DNA from: Subtercola sp.
GTDB taxonomy: Bacteria; Actinomycetota; Actinomycetes; Actinomycetales; Microbacteriaceae
DNA length: 34,300 nucleotides
Reading direction: 5' to 3'
NCBI GenBank assembly: GCA_025463745.1
Contig: JAODBB010000039.1
Coordinates: forward strand, 1-34,300
Shown: piece by piece, positions 1 through 7,381 of the stretch
Position numbering within the stretch: position 1 is the first letter of the stretch
Layout: the number at the start of each line of letters is the position of its first letter
Program-made: the position numbers and the translations under genes
Notes under the pieces: generated by a model
What the model was told of the DNA's origin: nothing
The model's input: the letters and a program-made list of their open reading frames with translations, nothing else
Database searches by the model: none

Positions 1-60
1 CTAGTTAATGCGTAGGTAGATGGCTGGCGCGCCGCGGTGACCACTTTTTTACGCGGGCGA

Positions 61-87
61 GGTCATCACGGAGTGACTGTGATGACC
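61..87 (-). terminator. Hairpin over the 3' end of the secreted propeller gene
   Basis: A perfect 9-bp inverted repeat (GGTCATCAC at 61-69, GTGATGACC at 79-87, 9-nt loop) spans the stop codon of the leftward gene. No U-run follows on the minus strand, so intrinsic termination is only possible; mRNA 3'-end protection is an alternative. The stretch 1-60 holds nothing I can recognise. Confidence 0.35.
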
Positions 88-1349
88 TCGTGCTGTGGGC
101 TGGAGCCGCCCCAGTGGTTCATGGTGAGGATGTCGAATGTGTAGGTTCCGACGGTCGTCGGCGAACCGGAGATGCGTCCGGTCTGAGCATCGAGGTCAAG
201 ACCGGGCGGAAGTGAGCCCATGCTCACTGCGTACAGGGGCTCGAAACCGTCTGCGGTGACGGCCATCGAGGTTCTGCTTGCTCGCCGGATGGAGGTCTTC
301 AGCCCGGCGGTGGACATTGCTGGTCGCAGATCGGAGCGCTGGACGTCGCCGGTGATGTAGTCCGGCGCGTAGACGATGCTGCCGGAGATCGCCTCGGCTC
401 GCGCGAGGGAGCCTGTCGGGAGGCTGGCGATGATCCCGGCATCGCCACCGTTCGGATCGACGGCGGTGATTTGGTTGGTGAATTCGTCGGCGATGAAGAG
501 GTCGCCGTACGGGTCCAGCATGAGGTTGTCGGGTTTGCTCGGCCCGGGCGCGCTCATGATGTTCGTGTCGATCACGCTGCCGTTGGATGCGAACTTTGCA
601 ACGTTCCCAGCGCTGTTTGCCGAGTAGACGTCTCCGTGGGAGTCCACCGCGACGTAGACGGGATGAGCGTCTTTCGGCAGCTGTGCGAAGGCTTCTGTCA
701 CGGCGCCCGTGGCAGATATTTTCGAGATCCGATCTGTTGCAGTGTCGGCCGCGTAGATGTTGCCGCTCGCGTCGGTGGCGAGACCATACGTGTAGTCGGC
801 GGGGTCGAGTCGTGCGAAGGCCGGGTAGACGGCACCCGTCGCTGCGATCTTCATGATGGTGGAGTTGGCGTAGTTGGCAACGAACACGTTGCCGCCGGCG
901 TCAGAGGTGATTCCTCGCGGCATTGAGCCCACGCCATCGTACGACCAGTACTTGATGGTGGCACCGGATGGTGACACGCGGGTGACAGAGTCTGTGCCAG
1001 CGCACGAAACGTACAGGTTACCCAACGGGTCGATCGTCATGCTCTGGGGGCTCACTCCAGCACCAAGAGACGAGAACACCCTTGTCACTGTGCCTGCCGG
1101 AGTGATTTTCGAGATCGTGTTGTCGCCCTCATTGAGCGTGAACAAGTTGCCCGCGGCGTCTGTGACGCTCGCCGCCGGCTTTGCTGCGGCACCTAGGCTC
1201 GCGAAAGAGGAACTGGTCACCTTTGCTTCGGCTGAAGAAGCGCCGACGCTGCCGACAATCAGAACGCCGGCAGTAATCGCCGTAGCGCAGAGGGGAAATT
1301 TGATCTTCATGGGTTCACTTGCTCCAGAAACAGAAGGGGGAATATCCAT
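66..1349 (-). CDS. Secreted NHL/Vgb-type beta-propeller protein with C-terminal Ig-like domain
   Basis: Probable extracellular protein of unknown ligand. After an N-terminal signal peptide (hydrophobic run ending in SSAEA) come repeated blades of the form 'G.V....G.LYVS...TDSVTRVSPSG', as in NHL-repeat and streptogramin-lyase-like (Vgb) propellers. The last ~75 residues are a putative-Ig (He_PIG) domain with the hallmark 'LPPGLDLDAQTGRISGSPT'. Start chosen at 1349 because GGAGG lies 8 nt upstream; an in-frame ATG at 1310 (MKIKF) would give a more classical short signal peptide with a weaker GGAG. No lipobox, LPxTG-like motif or C-terminal membrane segment is seen, so the protein is probably released. 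Divergent to the similarly built gene at 1466. Lyase activity should not be assumed; propeller scaffolds serve many roles. Confidence 0.75.
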   Translation of the reverse strand: MDIPPSVSGASEPMKIKFPLCATAITAGVLIVGSVGASSAEAKVTSSSFASLGAAAKPAASVTDAAGNLFTLNEGDNTISKITPAGTVTRVFSSLGAGVSPQSMTIDPLGNLYVSCAGTDSVTRVSPSGATIKYWSYDGVGSMPRGITSDAGGNVFVANYANSTIMKIAATGAVYPAFARLDPADYTYGLATDASGNIYAADTATDRISKISATGAVTEAFAQLPKDAHPVYVAVDSHGDVYSANSAGNVAKFASNGSVIDTNIMSAPGPSKPDNLMLDPYGDLFIADEFTNQITAVDPNGGDAGIIASLPTGSLARAEAISGSIVYAPDYITGDVQRSDLRPAMSTAGLKTSIRRASRTSMAVTADGFEPLYAVSMGSLPPGLDLDAQTGRISGSPTTVGTYTFDILTMNHWGGSSPQHEVITVTP

Positions 1350-1375
1350 AGCGACATCCTCCGAATGCTGAAAGT

Positions 1376-1408
1376 TTCTCACTAAGCATCGAATTGCGCT
1401 AGTGAGAA
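1376..1408. promoter_or_regulatory. 9-15-9 dyad in the divergent promoter region
   Basis: TTCTCACTA (1376-1384) and TAGTGAGAA (1400-1408) form a perfect inverted repeat with a 15-bp spacer, centred between the two divergent propeller genes. The geometry fits a dimeric regulator binding both half sites and controlling both genes. The regulator is not identifiable from this window. Confidence 0.5.
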
Positions 1409-1452
1409 TGTGACAATTGCTCCAAAGCTAGCGATAGTGACGAACCCTCGAC

Positions 1453-1466
1453 TAAGATCCCGACTG
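1453..1466 (+). promoter_or_regulatory. -10 box TAAGAT, probable leaderless start
   Basis: TAAGAT at 1453-1458 is followed by 7 nt and the GTG start at 1466, where transcription from this box would be expected to begin. No Shine-Dalgarno sequence precedes the GTG. No convincing -35 box is seen. Confidence 0.5.
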
Positions 1467-3031
1467 TGAACCGACGAAACAGAACTCTGGGCCCAACCCG
1501 CGCTTACGCGACCATCGGAGGATTGATGGTGCTCGGGGCGACTCTTTTGATGACGGGCAGTGCATGGGCGGCGACCACGTCCTATTCCGTCACCTCCTTA
1601 GGGGTGAATACTCCGGTCGTGGTTGGCGTGGACACCGGCGACAACACCATCTATGCCGTGAACAAAAACGGAACGACGGTGTCGATCTTCCGCAACGGCG
1701 GCCTCGTAGGCACTGCGGGCGTGGGTGCCGACGTCAATTCCATAGCCGTCAACAGCGTGACTCACACGGCATACATCGTCGGCGAGAGCACCAATAATGT
1801 GACCATCATCCGAGGAGACGCGGCTGTCGCGGATGTCGGAGTCGGAAACAGCCCGAAAGGCGTCGCCGTCGATGACACCACTGGCATCGCATACATCGCC
1901 AGTTACGACAGCAACAGCGCATCAGTGATCCAAGAGGCCACGCCCGGTACCTTCACGGCAACGACCGTGCCAACCGGTAGCAACCCGGTCGCTGTCGCCG
2001 TCGACACCTCGACGCACATCGCGTACGTGGTGAACAAGAACTCCACAACGGTCTCAGAAATCCAGGGCACGGCGGTCGTTCGCACTGTCGGTGTGAACGC
2101 TGATCCGAACGCCATCGCGGTCGACAGCACAACGCACACGGCGTACGTCGTCAACAACACGTCCGAAAACGTGTCCGTCATTGTGGGCACCGCCGGTGTG
2201 GGTCAAGACGTTCCGGTCGGCGCTAATCCTGTTGCTGTCGCGGTCGACTCCTCGACGCACATCGCGTATGTGGTGAACAAGAACTCCACGCAAGTCTCAG
2301 AGATCCAAGGTACGGCCGTCGTCCGAACCGTGGGAGTGAACGCCGACCCTGTCGCTGTCGCCGTCGACAGCACGACGCACACCGCATTTGTCGTCAACAA
2401 CGCGTCGGAAAACGTCTCGGCTATCCAGGGCGACGCAGCGATCGCTCAGGATGTCCCCGTAGGCGTTGACTCTCGAGATGTGGCTGTCAACCCGACAAAC
2501 GCGACCGCGGTCGTCGCGAACTTAGGAAGCAACACCGTCTCCGTCATCAGCCAGAACATCAGCCCCACCATTACTTCCGGGTCTCCACCAGCAGCGAAGG
2601 TCGGCGAACCGTACACTTTCACTTTCCAAGCAGTCGGTACACCGACCCCCGTCATCACCGTGACGGGAGCGCTCCCCGACGGCTTGACCTACGACCCGGC
2701 AACCGCGACGATCTCCGGAACTCCGACGGCAGTGCCAGCATCGCCGGCCACTATCGTCATCACCGCGTCGAATGGCGCCGACCCCAGCGCTACAGCACAA
2801 TACAGTCTGGGTGTGAGTCCAGCGTCGTCGCCCCCGACACCCACAGAAACGCCTACCCCGACGAACATAACCTCGCAGCAAGGCAGCGCCTCCGGCACCG
2901 GAGCGCACCTGGCGAGCACAGGTTCCGACGTGCTTCTCCCTGTGCTCGGGGCGCTCACGATCGTCGCGGCAGGAACATCGGCCATCCTCCTTGCCGCACG
3001 AGCTCGCCGAGTCGCCAAGCTGCGTCGCTGA
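1466..3031 (+). CDS. Sortase-anchored YVTN beta-propeller surface protein
   Basis: Predicted cell-wall-attached surface protein of 521 aa. A signal peptide (basic start, hydrophobic core, 'GSAWA' cleavage site) is followed by about eight YVTN-type blades with repeated 'HTAYVVNN.S.NVS' strands, roughly residues 40-365. An Ig-like He_PIG domain ('GALPDGLTYDPATATISGTP') lies near residues 370-455, then a Pro/Thr-rich spacer, then a C-terminal sorting signal: LASTG, a hydrophobic helix and a basic tail (ARRVAKLRR). LAxTG is the class E sortase type common in actinobacteria; the sortase is not in the window. The start is GTG without a ribosome binding site but with a -10 box at leaderless distance. 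Blades in the middle are tandemly duplicated. Role in adhesion or sugar/protein binding is a guess. Confidence 0.85.
   Translation: MNRRNRTLGPTRAYATIGGLMVLGATLLMTGSAWAATTSYSVTSLGVNTPVVVGVDTGDNTIYAVNKNGTTVSIFRNGGLVGTAGVGADVNSIAVNSVTHTAYIVGESTNNVTIIRGDAAVADVGVGNSPKGVAVDDTTGIAYIASYDSNSASVIQEATPGTFTATTVPTGSNPVAVAVDTSTHIAYVVNKNSTTVSEIQGTAVVRTVGVNADPNAIAVDSTTHTAYVVNNTSENVSVIVGTAGVGQDVPVGANPVAVAVDSSTHIAYVVNKNSTQVSEIQGTAVVRTVGVNADPVAVAVDSTTHTAFVVNNASENVSAIQGDAAIAQDVPVGVDSRDVAVNPTNATAVVANLGSNTVSVISQNISPTITSGSPPAAKVGEPYTFTFQAVGTPTPVITVTGALPDGLTYDPATATISGTPTAVPASPATIVITASNGADPSATAQYSLGVSPASSPPTPTETPTPTNITSQQGSASGTGAHLASTGSDVLLPVLGALTIVAAGTSAILLAARARRVAKLRR
1982..2467 (+). repeat. Tandem 243-bp two-blade duplication
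   Basis: Bases 1982-2224 and 2225-2467 encode two successive 81-residue, two-blade modules (each containing 'THIAYVVNKNST' and then 'EIQGTAVVRTVGVNAD'). The DNA is similar as well as the protein, and the next blade (from 2468) keeps the same register. This points to a fairly recent in-frame duplication of blade pairs. Confidence 0.75.
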
Positions 3032-3062
3032 CAGGTGGCCTCTGTCAACCGAGCGCGGACTG

Positions 3063-3076
3063 CCGCGCTAGCGCGG
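3063..3076 (+). terminator. Palindromic hairpin downstream of the YVTN gene
   Basis: A perfect 14-bp palindrome, CCGCGCTAGCGCGG, lies 31 nt after the stop codon. There is no T-run, so it may be a weak terminator or a protein-binding site. Confidence 0.35.
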
Positions 3077-3103
3077 AGTGCGGCGGTAGCCGAGCTTCTC
3101 CTC

Positions 3104-3116
3104 TAGAATTGCCACA
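3104..3116 (+). promoter_or_regulatory. -10 box TAGAAT, probable leaderless start
   Basis: TAGAAT (3104-3109) is followed by 6 nt and the ATG at 3116, so the predicted +1 coincides with the A of the start codon. There is no Shine-Dalgarno sequence. Confidence 0.55.
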
Positions 3117-3229
3117 TGTCATATGTGCCTCTTGAACTTTTTTATCTCGGGCTGCTGGGACTCGCGGGAATCGGCATCGCCTTCACCTCGGTCATCGTCA
3201 TCTTGAGGCTCTTTCGCGGCCAGCGCTGA
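3116..3229 (+). CDS. 37-aa single-pass membrane peptide
   Basis: A small ORF (ATG 3116, TGA 3227) encoding MSYVPLELFYLGLLG followed by more hydrophobic residues and the basic end LRLFRGQR. One membrane helix covers about residues 7-30 with the C-terminus predicted cytoplasmic by the positive-inside rule. Support for translation: a -10 box at leaderless distance, a clean hydrophobic/basic pattern, and a location immediately before the nitrobindin-like gene (37 nt gap), suggesting one transcript. Function unknown; it could be a small membrane partner of a neighbouring protein. Not tested for conservation. Confidence 0.6.
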   Translation: MSYVPLELFYLGLLGLAGIGIAFTSVIVILRLFRGQR

Positions 3230-3266
3230 ACGCTCGCGGTGAGCTCGTGATGAGTGAGGTGCAGGC

Positions 3267-3863
3267 GTGATCGAGATTCCCACCGGGCTGCCGCCCGAGA
3301 TCGTGCCCCTGTCGTGGCTGCTCGGCGTCTGGGAGGGCACGGGCGTCATCGATTATCGCCTCGGCGACGAGAAGATCAGCCACGAGTTCGGCCAGCGTGT
3401 GAGCTTCAGCCAAGACGGCTTGCCCTACCTCAACTACAGCTCTAACGCCTGGTTGCTCGACGACAAGCTGACGCCCCTCGTCACCGAGATGGGTTATTGG
3501 CGGCTCAGCCGCCCCTCGGTCGAAGGCGACCCGGGCCCCGGCATGCTGCCCGGCGCCGACCCCCGGCCCTATGCGAGCACCGACGCCGTGGAGAGCCTGC
3601 GAAACGCCGATGAGGGCTTCGACATCGAAGTTTCGTTGCTGCACCCGGGCGGTGTCGACGAGCTCTACATCGGCCAGGTCAAGGCGGCGCGCATCGATCT
3701 GGCGACAGACGCCGTGATGCGTTCGCACTCGGCGAAGGAATATTCTGCGGCCACTCGTATTTATGGACTGGTAGCAGGCCATCTTCTCTGGGCCTGGGAC
3801 ATCGCGGCACTCGGCCAAGACTTGCGCACCCACGCGTCGGCCCGGCTGGCCCGCGTCGATTGA
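3267..3863 (+). CDS. Nitrobindin-like heme/FABP-family protein (DUF1794)
   Basis: A 198-aa cytoplasmic beta-barrel protein of the THAP4/nitrobindin-like (formerly fatty-acid-binding-like, UPF0678) family. Family members bind heme and react with NO or peroxynitrite. The N-terminal signature 'LLGVWEGTGVIDY' (about residues 18-30) matches the family GxWxGxG motif, and the C-terminal strand region retains histidines, one of which would be the heme ligand in the family. Start is GTG at 3267 with GAGG 7 nt upstream; an ATG at 3250 is closed by a stop after six codons. The ygfZ-like gene follows after 18 nt, so the two are probably co-transcribed. Heme binding here is inferred from family only. Confidence 0.85.
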   Translation: MIEIPTGLPPEIVPLSWLLGVWEGTGVIDYRLGDEKISHEFGQRVSFSQDGLPYLNYSSNAWLLDDKLTPLVTEMGYWRLSRPSVEGDPGPGMLPGADPRPYASTDAVESLRNADEGFDIEVSLLHPGGVDELYIGQVKAARIDLATDAVMRSHSAKEYSAATRIYGLVAGHLLWAWDIAALGQDLRTHASARLARVD

Positions 3864-3881
3864 CTGAACGCACACGACTGG

Positions 3882-5090
3882 ATGCACACCATGACCGCTT
3901 CACCGTTTCTTTCCCTCCCCGGGGCCGTTGAAGCGAGCGGCGACGATGCCGGCGTGGCCGCACACTACGGCAACCCCCTTCGTGAACAGCGATTGCTGCT
4001 CGGCGGCGCGATCGTCGACCTGTCGAACCGCGGAGTGCTCTCGGTCACCGGCGTCGACCGGCTGAGCTGGCTCGATTCGGTCACCAGCCAGAGCCTGAAG
4101 GGTCTGGAAGCGGGTTCGTCGGCCGAAACACTGCTTCTCGACCCGAGCGGCCACATCGAGCACGCCATTCGGGTGTTCGACGACGGCGTGACCACGTGGC
4201 TGCTCATCGACCACTCCGAAACGACGTCGCTCTACACCTGGCTCGATCGCATGCGGTTCATGCTGCGTGTCGAGATCGCCGACCGCACGGCTGATTTCGC
4301 GACGGTGGGGTGGATGCCCGCGGCCGACTCTTCGGTCACCGCCTCCGACGGGCCGTCCGAAGCCGACGATGAGGCGGCCGTCGAGGCGTTCGTGGCTGCT
4401 CCGAACGGCGTGCCGCTGGTCTGGCGCGACCCGTGGAGTGCCGTTGTCACGGGTGGTCATCAGTATGCCGAGGTCGACGAGCATCCGGGAGCCGACTTCA
4501 CCTGGCGCGAAGTGCTGGTCGCACGCGACGAGCTGACGGCGCTGGCAGCAGCGGCCGCCCGCGGCGACATCGAGGTCGCCGGAACTCTCGCCGCCGAAGC
4601 CCTGCGCATTGCGGCCTGGCGGCCCCGGCTGACGACCGAGTCTGACGACCGGCTGATTCCGCACGAAGTCGACTGGATTCGTTCGGCCGTGCACCTGAAC
4701 AAGGGGTGCTACCGCGGGCAGGAGACGGTGGCGAAGGTGCACAATCTCGGGCATCCACCTCGCCGGCTTGTGATGCTGCATCTTGACGGCTCCGACTCGG
4801 TGCTGCCGGCCCCGGGCGATCAGGTGCTGCTTCAGGATGCCCAGACCGACGCAGACCCCGACGAGGCCCCGGCCCCGGTGGGAGCCATCACCGCCAGCGC
4901 GCAGCACTTCGAGCTCGGCCCCATCGCCTTGGCGATTGTGAAACGCACTACCCCGGTCGACGCCGTGCTCGCCGTCGCCAGTGAAGGCATTCTGGTGCCG
5001 GCTGCGCAAGAGATCATTGTTCCGCCTGAGGCGGGTGCTGCTGCCGGGCGCATTCCGCGGTTGCCGCGCCTGGGCGCTAAGCGGCGCTGA
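3882..5090 (+). CDS. ygfZ: YgfZ/GcvT-like folate-binding Fe-S cluster maintenance protein
   Basis: A 402-aa protein related to the aminomethyltransferase GcvT. The defining motif KGCYRGQE is at residues 274-281 (DNA 4701-4724) and contains the conserved cysteine of YgfZ proteins, which use tetrahydrofolate in repair or assembly of some Fe-S enzymes. The N-terminal part has the typical 'LSWLDSVTSQSLKGLEAGSSAE' type region, written here in part only. Compared with E. coli YgfZ (about 326 aa) it is longer, partly through an acidic loop near residues 145-165. Start at ATG 3882; ATG 3891 is an equally possible start since neither has a strong ribosome binding site. The FUSC gene begins 3 nt after the stop, indicating an operon. 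Confidence 0.85.
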   Translation: MHTMTASPFLSLPGAVEASGDDAGVAAHYGNPLREQRLLLGGAIVDLSNRGVLSVTGVDRLSWLDSVTSQSLKGLEAGSSAETLLLDPSGHIEHAIRVFDDGVTTWLLIDHSETTSLYTWLDRMRFMLRVEIADRTADFATVGWMPAADSSVTASDGPSEADDEAAVEAFVAAPNGVPLVWRDPWSAVVTGGHQYAEVDEHPGADFTWREVLVARDELTALAAAAARGDIEVAGTLAAEALRIAAWRPRLTTESDDRLIPHEVDWIRSAVHLNKGCYRGQETVAKVHNLGHPPRRLVMLHLDGSDSVLPAPGDQVLLQDAQTDADPDEAPAPVGAITASAQHFELGPIALAIVKRTTPVDAVLAVASEGILVPAAQEIIVPPEAGAAAGRIPRLPRLGAKRR

Positions 5091-5093
5091 TCC

Positions 5094-6221
5094 GTGGCTC
5101 CAGCTCGGGAGACACGCCCGAGTTCTGGCCGGGCTCGCACCCGAGCGGGCTCGAGGTGGCTGAGGTTCAGCACCCGCACGGGGTTTCGGCGGTCGATGGG
5201 GTCGGCCCCGGCCATCCTGCAACTCGTCATCGCGGTCGTCGCCGCATACTCGGTGGCCCACTATGGGCTCGGGCACACGGCACCGATCACGGCCGTGACC
5301 GTCACGCTGTCGAGCCTCGGTTTCGTGCGGGATGCCCGGCCCATCCGCGTGCTCGAGACGGCGCTGGGCGTCACTCTGGGCATCGCGTTGAGCGAGGTGA
5401 TTCTGCTCGGGTTCGGGCAGGGCATCTGGCAACTCGCACTGAGCCTCGTGGTGACGCTGTTCGTGGCGCGGTTCATTTCGCCCTCACCGGGGTTCGCCAT
5501 CGTGGCAGGAGTGCAATCGGTGCTGGTCGCCATGCTGCCGGTCGTGCCGGGGGGCCCGTTCACCCGCACCATCGACGGCCTGATCGGCGGGGCGATCGCG
5601 CTGATCGTGACGGCGCTGGTGCCGCGCGACGCTGCGAAGGTCGCCGTGACGGATGCCCGGAGGGTGCTGCGCACGTTCTCGCGCATCGTCGACGACCTCG
5701 TGATCGAACTTCGACGCGGCCCCGATAACGATATGGGGCGGGTGCTCGAGGCCGCCCGCTCGACGCAGCCCATGATGGACCAGTGGCGCGCATCCCTCGA
5801 ATCGGCCATCGGCATCGCCACCATTTCGCCCTGGCTGCGGCGCCGATTGCCCGAGCTGAATCGGCAGAGGCAGCTGTTCGCCGGAGTCGACCTGGCCGTG
5901 CGCGACCTGCGCGTGGTCGCCCGAAGGCTCATGGTGCTGATGCGTGACGGCGCGGCGCGCCCCGAGTTCGCCGACCTGCTAGCGGGGCTGGTCGGCGCTG
6001 TGAATCTGCTCGGTCAGAGCCTCGACGACCCGATGGTGCGGCCGCTTGTGCGCCAGAATCTCATCCTCGTGGCCGTGAAGCTCGACCCCGAGGAGCTCTT
6101 TCCCGACAGCCCGCTCGTCGAGGGCTCTGTGGTCATGGAGTTGCGGCCGCTCGTCATGGATCTGCTCACGGCTACCGGCCTCACCTCAGACCAGGCGCGT
6201 GCATCCCTGCCCGACCTCTGA
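5094..6221 (+). CDS. FUSC-family aromatic acid exporter-like membrane protein
   Basis: A 375-aa inner-membrane protein. About six hydrophobic segments fall between residues 40 and 176 (for example 'ILQLVIAVVAAYSVAHYGL' and 'IWQLALSLVVTLFVARFI'), followed by a ~200-residue soluble helical C-terminal domain. This matches the half-size FUSC/ArAE (DUF939-like) proteins thought to export aromatic carboxylates or related compounds; substrate unknown. The 'HTAPITAVTVTLSS' segment after the first helix is typical. Start is GTG at 5094, three bases after the ygfZ stop, so translation is likely coupled. A basic 35-residue N-terminal tail precedes the first helix; a later start is possible. The gene ends at a bidirectional terminator hairpin. 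Confidence 0.8.
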   Translation: MAPARETRPSSGRARTRAGSRWLRFSTRTGFRRSMGSAPAILQLVIAVVAAYSVAHYGLGHTAPITAVTVTLSSLGFVRDARPIRVLETALGVTLGIALSEVILLGFGQGIWQLALSLVVTLFVARFISPSPGFAIVAGVQSVLVAMLPVVPGGPFTRTIDGLIGGAIALIVTALVPRDAAKVAVTDARRVLRTFSRIVDDLVIELRRGPDNDMGRVLEAARSTQPMMDQWRASLESAIGIATISPWLRRRLPELNRQRQLFAGVDLAVRDLRVVARRLMVLMRDGAARPEFADLLAGLVGAVNLLGQSLDDPMVRPLVRQNLILVAVKLDPEELFPDSPLVEGSVVMELRPLVMDLLTATGLTSDQARASLPDL

Positions 6222-6265
6222 AACGCGCTTGTGAGTGCCGGGGCCGCCGGGATGCCGTGTCGGTT

Positions 6266-6307
6266 GCGCAAAAGCACCTTCGGAACGGCCTGGAGGTGCT
6301 TTTGCGC
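6266..6307. terminator. Bidirectional terminator between convergent genes
   Basis: GCGCAAAAGCACCT (6266-6279) pairs perfectly with AGGTGCTTTTGCGC (6294-6307), 14-nt loop. The stem contains an A-run on one arm and a T-run on the other, allowing termination of both the FUSC gene (+) and the methyltransferase gene (-). Confidence 0.75.
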
Positions 6308-6345
6308 CCCCTCGATGCACGCCACGCCGGGGTGGGTTGGTCTCC

Positions 6346-7173
6346 TCAACCGGGGTAGGCGAAGGCTCGGGGGGCGACAGACGCCCAGGGCAGGGTGAGC
6401 TCGCCTAGGCGCCAGCGCGAGGCGGGCCCGAGGGCAGGCCAGCCAGCGGCAGCGAGAGCCCGAATGCTCGCCACCCAGCGCTGCCGCGGCCCGTACACCG
6501 ACAGCGGCGCGTTACGTTGCCACGCGGCATCCAAGTCGCCCAGCAGGGTGTGGATGCGCTCACCCTCCACGTTGCGGTGGATGAGTACCTTCGGCAGGCG
6601 TTCCGCGACGATCGAGGGCTTCTCGAGCCCGGCGAGGCGCACCGAGAGGGTGAACGTCTGCGGGCCGGAGGGCGAGAGCGCAACCCAACTCGACACTCGG
6701 CCGATTTCGTCGCAGGTGCCCTCCACGAGCATCCCGCCGCCCTGAAGCCGGCCGGCCATGCGGTGCCAGGCTGCCACGACATCGGTCTCGTCGTACTGCC
6801 TCAGCACATTGAAGGCGCGGATGACCGCTGCCCGCCGCCCTCGCGGCAACGGTGTCTCGAACCCGCCGAGTGCGAAGCTCACTCGGGCATCGGCAGCGAA
6901 CCCGGTGGAGCCAGCACGCACGGCCTCGAGCTGGTTGCGTGCCGTCGCGACCCGGTCGGGCGAGATCTCGAGCCCCACCACCTCGACGTCGGGGCGCACC
7001 TTCGCCAGGCGCTGGTGCAGCTCGAGGGCGGTCACGGCGCTCGCCCCGTAGCCGAGGTCGACCACGAGCGGGTCGTCGACCAGGCGCAACAGGGGCTGGG
7101 CGGCGATCCAGCGGTCGACGCGGCGAAGACGATTGGTGTTCGTCGTTCCCCGCGTGATTTCACCGATCGGCAT
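6346..7173 (-). CDS. Class I SAM-dependent methyltransferase, substrate unknown
   Basis: A 275-aa cytoplasmic protein with a Rossmann-type SAM-binding fold. Motif I is 'VVDLGYGASAVTALEL' (about residues 37-52), a variant of DxGxGxG, and the acidic ribose-binding residue follows in 'VEVVGLEISP'. After the fold (to about residue 150) the C-terminal part ('EGTCDEIGRVSSWV') is not a standard methyltransferase motif I can name. It reads leftward from upstream of gpmA, with which it is divergent. Target could be a small molecule, protein or RNA; nothing in the sequence decides this. The start at ATG 7173 is the only reasonable one, just before 'GEITRGTTNTNRLRRVD'. Confidence 0.75.
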   Translation of the reverse strand: MPIGEITRGTTNTNRLRRVDRWIAAQPLLRLVDDPLVVDLGYGASAVTALELHQRLAKVRPDVEVVGLEISPDRVATARNQLEAVRAGSTGFAADARVSFALGGFETPLPRGRRAAVIRAFNVLRQYDETDVVAAWHRMAGRLQGGGMLVEGTCDEIGRVSSWVALSPSGPQTFTLSVRLAGLEKPSIVAERLPKVLIHRNVEGERIHTLLGDLDAAWQRNAPLSVYGPRQRWVASIRALAAAGWPALGPASRWRLGELTLPWASVAPRAFAYPG

Positions 7174-7211
7174 AGCGGAATTCTACGGTTCGGCGCAGGT
7201 GCTTCGGCGAA

Positions 7212-7366
7212 CCCAGCGAGGCATCCACGCTCGCTGAGGCCGGCCTGAGAGCGGCACTTCCGGCCGTGGCGGCCGGCCCGAGCGAGGCACCCGCACTCGC
7301 TGAAGCCGGCCTGAGGGGCGGCACCCCCGGTCTCGGCGGCGGGCCCGAGAGGGGCATCCGCCTCTC
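7212..7366. repeat. Three tandem ~66-bp units each carrying a small hairpin
   Basis: Units start at about 7212, 7277 and 7344 (the last is truncated by the gpmA promoter). Each begins CCC(G) and contains a short stem: AGCGAG/CTCGCT (7215-7235), the same stem at 7281-7301, and GAGAGG/CCTCTC (7347-7366). The third stem differs in sequence but keeps pairing. 'GCCGGCCTGAG' is shared by units 1 and 2. Confidence 0.65.
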
Positions 7367-7368
7367 AC

Positions 7369-7381
7369 TAGAATGGAGTCA
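7369..7381 (+). promoter_or_regulatory. -10 box TAGAAT of gpmA, probable leaderless start
   Basis: TAGAAT (7369-7374), 6 nt, then ATG at 7381. The GGAG at 7375-7378 is only two bases from the ATG, too close to serve as a ribosome binding site. Confidence 0.55.

Noticed and set aside
3900..5432. 510-aa open frame antisense to ygfZ and the FUSC gene
   Set aside because: Shadow frame of GC-rich coding DNA; no domain, Arg/His/Pro-rich, and both sense genes are clear.
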